Origin: Mycolicibacter nonchromogenicus
GTDB lineage: Bacteria; Actinomycetota; Actinomycetes; Mycobacteriales; Mycobacteriaceae
Reading direction: 5' to 3'
Assembly (NCBI RefSeq): GCF_002101775.1
Contig: NZ_LQPI01000072.1
Coordinates: 120,906-184,905, forward strand
Length of the DNA: 64,000 nucleotides
Shown: positions 24,484-34,026 of the stretch, piece after piece
Layout: each line of letters begins with the position of its first letter
Position numbering within the stretch: the first letter of the stretch is position 1
Position numbers and translations under genes: made by a program
The notes under the pieces: model-generated
Seen by the model: only the letters and a program-made list of their open reading frames with translations
What the model was told of the DNA's origin: nothing
Database searches by the model: none

Positions 24484-27416
24484 GCAGCCACCCGACTGCC
24501 CTGCCCGACGGCCGGATCCCCGTGCTGATCTCGGCGCACGCCCGCGACCTGGTGGCAGCCGAGGCCGGTGGCCTGGCGCGCTACCTGCAGTCCCATCCCG
24601 TCTCGGTCGAGGCGGTCGCCCAGACTCTGCGATCCACCCGCCCGGTGCGCCGCTACCGTGCGGTGATCCGGGCCCGCGACACCGCCGAGCTCGCCGCGGG
24701 CCTCGACGCCGTCTACCGGGGCGTCGAACACCCGTTGGTGGCTCAGTCGCATCAACCTGAGGCCGCTCGCACCGCCTTCGTGTTCCCCGGCCAGGGCAAT
24801 CAATGGCCCGGAATGGGATCCGAGCTGCTCGGCATAGCCGCGTACCGCGCCGAGGCGGACCGCTGCGATGACGCCTTCCGGCGCGCCGGTCACCCGTCGC
24901 CGCTGGGCTACCTGCGGGGTGCTGAAGACACCAATCCCATGGTGGTCCAGGCCGCCCAGTTCACCCACGCCGCGGCCCTGGCAGCCACCTGGCGGCATTT
25001 CGGTGTGCTGCCCGACATCACCGTCGGCCACAGCCTGGGGGAGCTGGCCGCCGCCTACACCGCCGGCGTGGTGGACTTGGATGCCGCCGTGGCAGTGGTG
25101 GCCGCGCGGGCGCAGCTGACCGACCAGCTGGCCGCCGGCGCCCCGACTCGATTCGGCATGGCCATGATCGCGGTGAACGCCGACGCCGCCACCGAGCTGA
25201 TCGCCGCAACCCCCGGCTGGCTGGAACTGTCGGTGGTCAACGGGCCGGAATCGGTGGTCGTCTCGGGAGAATTGCCGGCAATACAACAGATTCTGGAGTC
25301 CGCCGGCCGGCGTGGAGTCTTCGCTCGCGAACTGCCGGTGCGCTACCCGGCGCACACCAGCGCCCTGGAGCCGCTGCGAGACCAGCTGACCGGGCAACTT
25401 CCCGAAGCGCAATTCCACAGTGCCCCGGTGGAATTCATCGGATCGGTGTACGGTGGCCCGATTCCGCCCGCCACCACGTTCCGAAAGTACTGGTTCGACA
25501 ATCTGCGCCGCCAAGTCCGATTCGATATGGCCGCGGCTGCCGCGGTCGGGCGCGGCGTCACTACATTCATCGAGATGTCGGCGCACCCGACCCTGCTGGT
25601 GGCACTCGGCGACTCCGTCGGTGCGGCCCAGGTGCTGGGCAGCACCGACCGTGACCAGCCGGCCGGTGAGGCACTGGCAGCCAACATCGCCGCCGCGGCC
25701 ATCGCCGATCCCGGTTACCGCTGGCGTGATTTCGCCCCGCCGGACGCTCCCGCGCTGCTGCGGCACTTTCCGCACGCACCGATGCACACCAACCGGCTGT
25801 GGGCCGGCACGGAATCATCTCCGCCGCGCCCGCACATCCCGGTCGTCATGACTGAGAAATGGCTGCCGGTCACCGAACCCGAGCAGCGGTCCGCGCCGGT
25901 GGCTGTGGTCGACTATGCCGGGCAATCGGGCGAGCTGACCGCGCAACTGCGGGCGGCGCTGGACGTCGAAGCGGTGGACCCGGCCGACGCCGAATTCCTG
26001 GTTCTGGTGGCCCCGCTCGCCGACGAGACCGATATCGCCTCGGCGACAGCCGAGTTCGCCGCGCACGCGGCCGCCCAGACCGCCATTGCGCCAGGACCCG
26101 CATGCCGGCGGGTATGGCTGCTGACCCGTGGTGCCGAGCAGCTCGACGGTGACCCACCGCCGAACCCGGGTGGCGCCGCACTGGCCGCGCTGCATCGCAG
26201 CGCCGGGTTCGACTACCCCGATCACACCTTCGCGCATCTGGATCTACCGGTGCACCCCACCGCCGCAGATCTGCGCGCCGCCGGCGCCGCACTGTCACTG
26301 GCTGAGACCGAGGTGGCGGTGCGGGCGGGGCGCCTGACAACGCGACGATTCGTCGAATCCACCACCGCGGCAACGCCGCCTACGGTCCCGCAGACCGTGG
26401 TGATCAGCGGCGGAACCGGTGCCATCGGGTTGGCCTACGCGGCGTTCTGCGCCGAACACGGTGCGCGCGACATCGTCCTGCTCAGCCGCAGCGGGGCCGG
26501 CGATGCGACGACGCCGCAGTTGGATGCGCTGCGCGCGCGCACCGGGGCGCGCATCCGTGCGGTGTGCTGTGACATCGCCGATGAGGCCGCAGTCGCAGCG
26601 GTCATCGAGCAGTATCGACCCGCGCCGGCAGGGCTGCTGGTCCACACGGCGTCGGCAGAGGCCGTGGCCACATCCAAGGTCACCGACGATGCGGTCCGGG
26701 CCGCGTTCGGGGCCAAAGTGATCGGACTGGACAACCTGGCACGCCAGTGGCCGCTGACCGCCGACGCACGCGTGCTGGTCTGCTCCTCGGTGCTGGCGCT
26801 GTGGGGCGGGTCGGGGCACGGACTCTACGCGGCGGCCAACCGGATGGCTGACACGCTGGTGGGTCAGCTGCGGGCACAGGGGCGCAACGCCAACTCCATC
26901 CGCTGGGGACTGTGGCGCAGCGTGGCGGTGGTCAGCGGCGAGGAGAAGGACCGGATCGCGCGGACCGGCCTCACGCCGATGGCCCCGGAAGCCGCGATCA
27001 CCGCAGGACTTCGTGCCACCCCGGACGACCCGGCGATCCTGGCCGCCGATTTCGACCGACTGGCGGTGTTCTTCGACAGTCAGGGCGTGCCCTCGCCGTT
27101 CGACGAATCACTGACCGCCGCAAGGTCTGATGGGCAGGCCGACCGCCCGATCGGGGAGGTGGTCGCCGACGAACTGGTGACCGTGTTGGGTCTGGAAGGC
27201 CCGGACGACATCGACATGCACCGGGCCCTGGTCGACCTCGGCCTGGATTCACTTCTCGCACTGGACCTGCGCAAGCGCCTGGGGCGGGCCACCGGCCTGC
27301 GCGTGGCGCTCGGTCCGCTGCTGGCCGGAATGACCGGAGCCCAGCTGACGGCGACGCTGACCGATGACGCAGCGCCGGCCGCGGCTACGGAAAGGACTGT
27401 GTTCACCCATGACTGA
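24477..27416 (+). CDS. mbtD: MbtD, polyketide synthase (AT-KR-ACP)
   Basis: A 979-residue PKS lacking a ketosynthase. Acyltransferase about residues 100-410 with GQGNQ and GHSLGE (Ser186); ketoreductase about 635-830 with SGGTGAIG and the Ser / Tyr784 / Asn pattern (LYAAAN); ACP with G-L-D-S (Ser925) near the end. With MbtC it elongates and reduces a two-carbon unit to the beta-hydroxy acid. At the AT specificity position the sequence reads Y-P-A-H, neither the malonyl HAFH nor the methylmalonyl YASH motif. It overlaps mbtC by 7 bp and mbtE by 8 bp. Confidence 0.92.
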   Translation: MLSSHPTALPDGRIPVLISAHARDLVAAEAGGLARYLQSHPVSVEAVAQTLRSTRPVRRYRAVIRARDTAELAAGLDAVYRGVEHPLVAQSHQPEAARTAFVFPGQGNQWPGMGSELLGIAAYRAEADRCDDAFRRAGHPSPLGYLRGAEDTNPMVVQAAQFTHAAALAATWRHFGVLPDITVGHSLGELAAAYTAGVVDLDAAVAVVAARAQLTDQLAAGAPTRFGMAMIAVNADAATELIAATPGWLELSVVNGPESVVVSGELPAIQQILESAGRRGVFARELPVRYPAHTSALEPLRDQLTGQLPEAQFHSAPVEFIGSVYGGPIPPATTFRKYWFDNLRRQVRFDMAAAAAVGRGVTTFIEMSAHPTLLVALGDSVGAAQVLGSTDRDQPAGEALAANIAAAAIADPGYRWRDFAPPDAPALLRHFPHAPMHTNRLWAGTESSPPRPHIPVVMTEKWLPVTEPEQRSAPVAVVDYAGQSGELTAQLRAALDVEAVDPADAEFLVLVAPLADETDIASATAEFAAHAAAQTAIAPGPACRRVWLLTRGAEQLDGDPPPNPGGAALAALHRSAGFDYPDHTFAHLDLPVHPTAADLRAAGAALSLAETEVAVRAGRLTTRRFVESTTAATPPTVPQTVVISGGTGAIGLAYAAFCAEHGARDIVLLSRSGAGDATTPQLDALRARTGARIRAVCCDIADEAAVAAVIEQYRPAPAGLLVHTASAEAVATSKVTDDAVRAAFGAKVIGLDNLARQWPLTADARVLVCSSVLALWGGSGHGLYAAANRMADTLVGQLRAQGRNANSIRWGLWRSVAVVSGEEKDRIARTGLTPMAPEAAITAGLRATPDDPAILAADFDRLAVFFDSQGVPSPFDESLTAARSDGQADRPIGEVVADELVTVLGLEGPDDIDMHRALVDLGLDSLLALDLRKRLGRATGLRVALGPLLAGMTGAQLTATLTDDAAPAAATERTVFTHD

Positions 27417-30400
27417 TGCCGTCGACCAGGCGACCGACGCAGACGAGCTGCGGCTGGAACTGCTGCGCCGCCGCCTCGCCGAACGCGGGCTGGCCGCATC
27501 GACACCGGCGCAGCCGCAGTCCGGGCCGGACCATGAATCGCAGCCGCTGACCATGAGCGACGGGCAGCGCCGCATGTGGTTCGTGCAGGCGCTCGACCCG
27601 GACGGCGCCCTGGCCAACATCTCGGTCTCCTACCGCCTCACCGGGCCGCTGGACGGCACCCGGCTGCAGGCCGCGCTGGCCGCTGTGGCCGCCCGCCATC
27701 CGGTGCTGCGCACCGTCTATCCCGTCGATGAGGCGGGCGAGCCGAACCCGGTGATCGCCGAGGTCACACCCGGCTTTGCCACACACGACCTGTCCGACCT
27801 CGCCGAGCAGGCCCGGGCGCTGCGCCTGGAAGTGCTTGCCCAGCGAGAATTCGCCACCCCGTTCCGGCTGGAATCCGATGCCCCGCTGCGGCTCACCCTG
27901 GTCCGGATCGCGCCGGACGAATACATTCTGCTGCTGGTGGCCCACCACATCGCCTGGGACGACGACTCCTGGGCGGTCTTCTTCGCAGACCTCACCGCCG
28001 CCTATGCCGACCCGGAGCAGTTCGCCACCCGTGCGCCGGTGCCGCACCCCGTCCCGGCGACGGGTTTGGGCCACGAAGCGGAGCTGGACTACTGGCGGAC
28101 CCTGCTGGCCGACCCGCCGGACCCGTTGGAGCTGCCCGGCCCGCACGGCTCGGCGATACCCAGCACGCTGCGCGCCGGATTGTGCACCCGCGCCCTGCCC
28201 GCCGAGTTGATGTCCGACATCGCCGAGCTGGCCCGCAGCAACGGCGCCACGCCCTACATGGTGATCGCCGCGGCGTTGTCCGCCCTGATCCACCGCTACA
28301 CCGCCACCGATGACTTCCTCATCGCCTCACCGGTGCTCAACCGCACCGCCGGCACCGAAGGGGCCATCGGCTACTTCGGCAACACCGTGGTGCTGCGCGC
28401 GAAAGTTGACGCTGCCACCCGGTTCAGCGATCTGCTGGCGCGTACCCGCGACGCCGCACTGGGGGCATTCGGCCACCAGGGCATCAACCTCGACCGGGTG
28501 GTGCGTGAACTCAACCCGGACCGTCGGCACGGGGGAGTGGAACGACTCACCCGACTCAGCTTCGGCTTCCGATCCACCCAGGGCGGCGGCTTCCAGCCGG
28601 ACGGGATCGCCTGCACCCGTGCCGATTACCGCGGCAAGGTGGCCCAGCTTCCGCTGGGAATCATGGTGGAGGCCGACGCCGACGGTGCACTGATCGAGGC
28701 CGAATATCTGCACGACGTGCTCGACGGGCCATTGGTCGAGCAGTTGCTGCGGCACCTGGTTCAGCTGCTGTCCGCCGCGGTGGCACAGCCGGAGACGACC
28801 GTCGGCGAGCTGGACATGCTCGGCGATGACGACCGGGCCTGGCTGGACGCGATATCCCGCGGACCGGACTTCATCCCGCCTCCCGAGGCGCCGGCCACCC
28901 TCGGTGCGCTGGTGGCCGCCCGGGCAGCGGCCACCCCGAACGCCATCGCCGTCGTCGACGACCACGGCAGGTACAGCTACGCCGAGATCAACGCGCGCGC
29001 CAACCGAGTCGCGCACCACCTGATCGCCGCGGGAATCGGCACCGAGGACAAGGTCGCGGTGCTGTTCGGCCGCTGCACGGAATTGGTGGTCACCGCCCTG
29101 GGCATCGCCAAAGCGGGCGCCGCCTACGTTCCCATCGACCCCGAATATCCGCCGGACCGTATCGAATTCATCCTCGGTGACGCCCGGCCGTCGATCGTGC
29201 TGCGTGAACCCTTGACCGCCGACGAGCTGGCCGGGCGGCCCGACACCGACCCGACCGACGCCGACCGGGTGCGCCCCCTGCGCCCGGAGAATCTGGCCTA
29301 CCTCATCTACACCTCGGGTTCGACCGGGTTGCCCAAGGGCGTCGAGGTATCGCACGCCCCGATCACCGAATATCTGCTCTGGTTCGGCGCCGAATACGGT
29401 GTCGACGACACCGACGTGCTGCTGCAGGTCGCATCGCCGAGCTTCGACGTGTCGATCGGGGAACTGTTCGGAACCCTGGGAAGCGGTGCCCGGCTGGTGA
29501 TCCCGCGCCCGGACGGACTGCGCGACATCGGATATTTGACCGATCTGCTGCAGCGCGAAGGCGTCACCGCCATGCACTTCGTGCCGTCGCTGCTGGGACT
29601 GTTCCTCTCGCTGCCCGGCGTGAACCAATGGCGCACCCTGCGGCGCATTCCGATCGGCGGCGAACCGTTGCCGGGCGAACTCGCCGACAAGTTCCACGCC
29701 ACTTTCGATGCGATGCTGCACAATTTCTACGGCCCCACCGAGACCGTGGTGAACTCTTCCCGGCACAAGGTGGAAGGCCCGCAGGGCAACCGGATCGTGC
29801 CGATCGGCAGCCCGAACATCAACACCACCATCTGGCTGCTCGACGACGCCCTGCAGCCGGTGCCGGTCGGGGTGATCGGCGAGATCTACATCGGCGGATC
29901 ACACATGGCCCGCGGCTACTTCGACCGCCCCGGTCTGACCGCCGAGCGCTTCGTCGCCGACCCGTGGACCCCCGGCCAGCGGCTGTACCGCACCGGTGAT
30001 CTGGCCCGGCGCAATGCCGCCGGCGATCTGGAGTTCATCGGCCGCGCCGACGACCAGGTCAAGGTCCGCGGTTTCCGGATCGAACTCGGGGAGGTGGCCT
30101 CTGCCATCTCGGTGGACCCCAGCGTCGGCCAGTGCGTGGTGGTGGTGTCGGACCTTCCCGGGTTGGGCCGCAGCCTGGTCGCCTACCTGACCCCCGGCGC
30201 CGGCGCAGCTGAAGACACGGTGGAGGTAGCTCGGATCCGGGCCCGGGTGGCCGCGGCATTGCCGGAATACATGGCGCCGGCAGCGTACGTGGTGGTCGAC
30301 GACATCCCGATCACCGCGCACGGCAAGATCGACCGCGCTGCGCTGCCCGACCCGCAGCCGATCGAGAGCACGCCCTACCGGGAGCCCGAGACCGACACCG

Positions 30401-33400
30401 AACACGTGGTGGCGCAGCTGTTCGCCCAACTGCTCTCCCGCGACAAAGTGGGTGCCGACGACTCGTTCTTCGACCTCGGCGGTCACTCGTTGCTGGCCAC
30501 CAAACTGGTCGCGGCGATCCGCGCCCGCTGCGAGGTGGAGATCGGTATCCGGGAGATCTTCGAAGCCGGCACGGTTTCCCGACTGGCGGCCGCGATCGAC
30601 CGGGTGCCGGCGGCGCAGCCCGGCGAGACCGGGGCCGGGCGACCGGAGCTGGTCGCCGTACCGCGCTCTGGTGATCTTCCGGTCTCGGCGTCGCAGCTGC
30701 GAACCTGGTTCGCCTACCGACTGGACCCGAACGCCACCGGCGACAACATTCCGCTGACGGCCCGGCTCACCGGCCCGTGCGACACGGCCGCCCTGACCGC
30801 CGCGATCGGCGACGTGGTGGCCCGCCACGACAGTCTGCGCACCACGTTCCGCGAGATCGACGGCGTGCCCCACCAAGTCATCAACGCACCCGCGGCGGTG
30901 CCGGTGGCCGAACTGCAGTGCCCCGAAACCGATCCGGATGTCGTTGCGGCGTGGACTCAAGCCCGGCTCGGCGAGCAGCGCGGCGTCGCATTCGACCTGG
31001 AACGGGATTGGCCGATCCGGGCGGCGCTGCTGCACCTGCCCGGCGACGAACGGGTGCTGTCCCTGGTGGTGCACCACATCGCCGCGGACCACTGGTCGGT
31101 CGAGGTGCTCTTCACCGACCTGCTGATCGCCTACCGGTCCCGCGCCACCGGCTCGGCTCCGGCATGGGAGCCGCCGGCGTTGCAGTACGCGGACTTCGCG
31201 CACTGGCAGGGCGAACTGCTGCGTGATGAGTCCGGTCTGATCGAGGCGCAGCGCCGCTACTGGGTCGAGCAACTGACCGGCCTGGCCGACGACACCGGGC
31301 CGCGGCCGGACTTTCCCCGTCCCGCCACCGCCAACGGCTCCGGCGACTCGGTCGCATTCACCGTCCCCCCGCAGGTGCGGGCAGGACTGGCGGCACTGGC
31401 CCGCGAGACCGGTGCCACCGAGTTCATGGTGGTGCAGTCCGCGGTCGCGGTGCTGCTGCATCTGGCCGGCAGCGGCGACGACATCCCGCTCGGCGTGCCG
31501 ATCGCCGGACGCACCGACAGCGCACTGGACAACCTGGTCGGATTCTTCGTCAACATCGTGGTTCTGCGAAACCGTTTGGCGGGCAACCCGACACTGCGTG
31601 AGGTGGTATCTCGGGCGCGGGAAGTCGCGCTGGGTGCCTACGCCCATGCCGACCTTCCGTTCGACCGGCTGGTCGAAGCACTCAACCCGGTCCGGACGCT
31701 GTCGCGCAACCCGTTGTTCCAGGTGGTGGTCCACGTACGCGAGGCGGCCGATGTCACCCACGTGATCGACAGTGGCCCCGACGGCGACCTGGTCTTCCGC
31801 ACCGTGATGCCGACATTCGACATCGCGCACGCCGACCTGTCGGTGAATCTGTTCGCCACAGCGGACGCCGACGGAGCGGGCTATGACGGACACCTGATCT
31901 ACCGCACCGACCTCTACGAGCGTGCCACCGTGCAGCGGCTGGCCGATTGGCTGGGGCGGGTGCTGGCAGCCATGGCGGGTGATCCGGGACAGACGCTGCG
32001 CGACATCAGCCTGGTCGATGATGACCAACGGAGGCGCATCCTGCAGCAGTGGAGCTGCGGTGCCCAGATTCCCGCCGGCGATCCGAAGAGCATCGCCGAC
32101 GTGCTGGCACCCAGCCGCAGCTTTGAGGGCGTCGCCGTGCGATGCGCCGGAGCCGAGCTCACCTACCCACAGCTGCACAGCCGGTCCGACCGGCTTGCCG
32201 AGCTGTTGATCGACGCCGGCGTGCAACCCGGAACCCTGGTGGGTCTGTCGGTGCGCCGCGACCTGGATCTGCCGGTGGCGCTGGTCGGCATCATGAAGGC
32301 CGGCGCCGGCTACTTTCCGCTGGACCCGAGCTATCCGCGTCAGCGCCTCGAGTTCATGATCGATGACGTCTTGTCCGACACCGCGTTCGCGCCCGGGGCG
32401 GCCAGGGTGATTCTGGTCAGCACTGCCACCCGGGAAGCGATTCCGGCACCGGACGGTGTCACGCTGCTGTGCCTGGATGACGCCGATGTCCAGGCTGAGC
32501 TGACCAACGACGTCGCCGGGCTGAACCTTCCGGTGCCGCACCCCGATGACCCGATGTTCCTGGTGTTCACCTCCGGGTCCACCGGTGTGCCCAAGGGCGT
32601 GGTGGGCACCCACCGCTCGATGAGCGCACGCCTGAACTGGCAGATCGCTCACTACCCGGTCACCGGTGCGGACATCCGGCTGGCCCAGTCGTCGATGACG
32701 TTCCTGGAAGGCGGCATGGAGATGCTGGCCGGGCTGGCCGCCGGGGCGACACTGATTCTGGCCGACGACAACGAGTTCCGTAACCCCGAAGCGCTGGCTC
32801 GGCTGATCGTGGACGAACGGGTGGCGCAGGTGACCGCGGTGGCCAGCCTGATCTCGGTGCTGGCAGAGTCCGGCGGTTCAGCGAGGCTCGACGGAGGAGA
32901 GCCGAAGCTGGGACCGCCGCATGAACCCGACATTACGTTGCGCGGCCTCCGCCGACTGGTGTGCAGCGGTGAACCCGTCTCGGCGGACCTGCTGGCCCGC
33001 CTCGGTGACGCGCTCGACCCGAATGCTCAACTGCTCAACAACTTCGGCGCCACGGAGACCTCGGGTGCGGTGGTGCGCGGCGAACTGGAGCCACCCACAC
33101 CCAAACTGGGCCGGCCCACGCCCGGGGCGCAGGCTTACCTGCTCGACGACGCGCTGCAACCGGTTCCGCCCGGGGTGGTGGGCGAGGTCTACTACGCGGG
33201 CCCACAGGTCGTCCGCGGGTACTGGAAGCGGCCGGGCCTGACCTCGACCCGGTTCGTCGCCAACCCCTTCTCCGACACGCCCGGCGACCGGCTCTACCGC
33301 AGCGGCGACCGAGCCCGTTGGACGGTGGACGGGGTGTTGGAATTCGTCGGTCGCACCGACCACCAGGTCAAGGTGCGCGGCTTCCGGGTGGAGCTGGCCG

Positions 33401-34026
33401 AGGTGGAGGCCGCGCTGCGCGGTGCGCCCGGCGTGGCGACGGCCGCCGCCCGCACCTGGGAACAGCGCGGTGTCACCACCCTGGCCGGCTACCTGGTGCC
33501 TGCCGGCCCCGTCTCCGACGCGGCAGAATTCATCGCCTCGGTGCGCGCAGCCGTGGCCGCGACCCTGCCCGGCTACATGGTCCCCTCATCGTTGACGGTG
33601 CTCGACGCCATGCCGCTGACGGACTCCGGGAAACTGAACCGGCCCGCACTGCCGCAGCCCGCGGTGGCCACCCGCGGGGAATCGGACCCCCCGGTCACCG
33701 CCACCGAACAGACCCTGGTCGGAATCTGCGCCGAGCTGCTGGGAGTCGCGGCGATCGGGCGTAGCGACGGCTTCTTCGAACTCGGCGGTGACAGCATCCT
33801 GTCGGTGCAGCTTGCCGCGCGGGCGCGCGCGGCGGGCCTGGACGTCGACCCGCGGATGATCTTCGAGCACCCGACGTTCGCCGAACTGGCCGCCGCCGTC
33901 GATAATCAGGCCGCGGCCGGCGGCACCGTCGAATCCGCCGACACGGCATTCGAGCCGATGAGCGTCTCAGGGCTGAGCAACGACGCGCTGGCCAATCTGA
34001 CCGCGGCATGGGGCGATTCGCCGTGA
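27409..34026 (+). CDS. mbtE: MbtE, two-module NRPS (C-A-PCP-C-A-PCP) with an atypical second adenylation domain
   Basis: A 2205-residue NRPS; ATG at 27409 overlaps the mbtD stop. C1: HHIAWDD (His179-His180, Asp184). A1 about 480-990 has the canonical SFDVSIGELF with Asp680 and should activate lysine. PCP1: GGHS (Ser1027). C2: HHIAADHW (His1222-His1223, Asp1227). A2 about 1520-2030 keeps FTSGSTGVPKG, YRSGDRARW, GRTDHQVKVRGFRVELAE and SGKLNR, but its A4 segment reads SSMTFLEGGMEML, so Leu1766 replaces the Asp that binds the substrate alpha-amino group. PCP2: GGDS (Ser2129). M. tuberculosis MbtE is about 1682 residues, shorter by roughly one adenylation domain. The second module may accept a non-amino acid substrate or may not adenylate at all (inference). 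Confidence 0.92.
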   Translation: MTDAVDQATDADELRLELLRRRLAERGLAASTPAQPQSGPDHESQPLTMSDGQRRMWFVQALDPDGALANISVSYRLTGPLDGTRLQAALAAVAARHPVLRTVYPVDEAGEPNPVIAEVTPGFATHDLSDLAEQARALRLEVLAQREFATPFRLESDAPLRLTLVRIAPDEYILLLVAHHIAWDDDSWAVFFADLTAAYADPEQFATRAPVPHPVPATGLGHEAELDYWRTLLADPPDPLELPGPHGSAIPSTLRAGLCTRALPAELMSDIAELARSNGATPYMVIAAALSALIHRYTATDDFLIASPVLNRTAGTEGAIGYFGNTVVLRAKVDAATRFSDLLARTRDAALGAFGHQGINLDRVVRELNPDRRHGGVERLTRLSFGFRSTQGGGFQPDGIACTRADYRGKVAQLPLGIMVEADADGALIEAEYLHDVLDGPLVEQLLRHLVQLLSAAVAQPETTVGELDMLGDDDRAWLDAISRGPDFIPPPEAPATLGALVAARAAATPNAIAVVDDHGRYSYAEINARANRVAHHLIAAGIGTEDKVAVLFGRCTELVVTALGIAKAGAAYVPIDPEYPPDRIEFILGDARPSIVLREPLTADELAGRPDTDPTDADRVRPLRPENLAYLIYTSGSTGLPKGVEVSHAPITEYLLWFGAEYGVDDTDVLLQVASPSFDVSIGELFGTLGSGARLVIPRPDGLRDIGYLTDLLQREGVTAMHFVPSLLGLFLSLPGVNQWRTLRRIPIGGEPLPGELADKFHATFDAMLHNFYGPTETVVNSSRHKVEGPQGNRIVPIGSPNINTTIWLLDDALQPVPVGVIGEIYIGGSHMARGYFDRPGLTAERFVADPWTPGQRLYRTGDLARRNAAGDLEFIGRADDQVKVRGFRIELGEVASAISVDPSVGQCVVVVSDLPGLGRSLVAYLTPGAGAAEDTVEVARIRARVAAALPEYMAPAAYVVVDDIPITAHGKIDRAALPDPQPIESTPYREPETDTEHVVAQLFAQLLSRDKVGADDSFFDLGGHSLLATKLVAAIRARCEVEIGIREIFEAGTVSRLAAAIDRVPAAQPGETGAGRPELVAVPRSGDLPVSASQLRTWFAYRLDPNATGDNIPLTARLTGPCDTAALTAAIGDVVARHDSLRTTFREIDGVPHQVINAPAAVPVAELQCPETDPDVVAAWTQARLGEQRGVAFDLERDWPIRAALLHLPGDERVLSLVVHHIAADHWSVEVLFTDLLIAYRSRATGSAPAWEPPALQYADFAHWQGELLRDESGLIEAQRRYWVEQLTGLADDTGPRPDFPRPATANGSGDSVAFTVPPQVRAGLAALARETGATEFMVVQSAVAVLLHLAGSGDDIPLGVPIAGRTDSALDNLVGFFVNIVVLRNRLAGNPTLREVVSRAREVALGAYAHADLPFDRLVEALNPVRTLSRNPLFQVVVHVREAADVTHVIDSGPDGDLVFRTVMPTFDIAHADLSVNLFATADADGAGYDGHLIYRTDLYERATVQRLADWLGRVLAAMAGDPGQTLRDISLVDDDQRRRILQQWSCGAQIPAGDPKSIADVLAPSRSFEGVAVRCAGAELTYPQLHSRSDRLAELLIDAGVQPGTLVGLSVRRDLDLPVALVGIMKAGAGYFPLDPSYPRQRLEFMIDDVLSDTAFAPGAARVILVSTATREAIPAPDGVTLLCLDDADVQAELTNDVAGLNLPVPHPDDPMFLVFTSGSTGVPKGVVGTHRSMSARLNWQIAHYPVTGADIRLAQSSMTFLEGGMEMLAGLAAGATLILADDNEFRNPEALARLIVDERVAQVTAVASLISVLAESGGSARLDGGEPKLGPPHEPDITLRGLRRLVCSGEPVSADLLARLGDALDPNAQLLNNFGATETSGAVVRGELEPPTPKLGRPTPGAQAYLLDDALQPVPPGVVGEVYYAGPQVVRGYWKRPGLTSTRFVANPFSDTPGDRLYRSGDRARWTVDGVLEFVGRTDHQVKVRGFRVELAEVEAALRGAPGVATAAARTWEQRGVTTLAGYLVPAGPVSDAAEFIASVRAAVAATLPGYMVPSSLTVLDAMPLTDSGKLNRPALPQPAVATRGESDPPVTATEQTLVGICAELLGVAAIGRSDGFFELGGDSILSVQLAARARAAGLDVDPRMIFEHPTFAELAAAVDNQAAAGGTVESADTAFEPMSVSGLSNDALANLTAAWGDSP

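Noticed and set aside
29899..32652. Long minus-strand open frame (about 917 codons) within mbtE
   Set aside because: It is antisense to C2, A2 and carrier domains whose motifs are intact on the plus strand; its own translation is His/Arg/Gly-rich with no domain. High GC content makes long antisense frames common.
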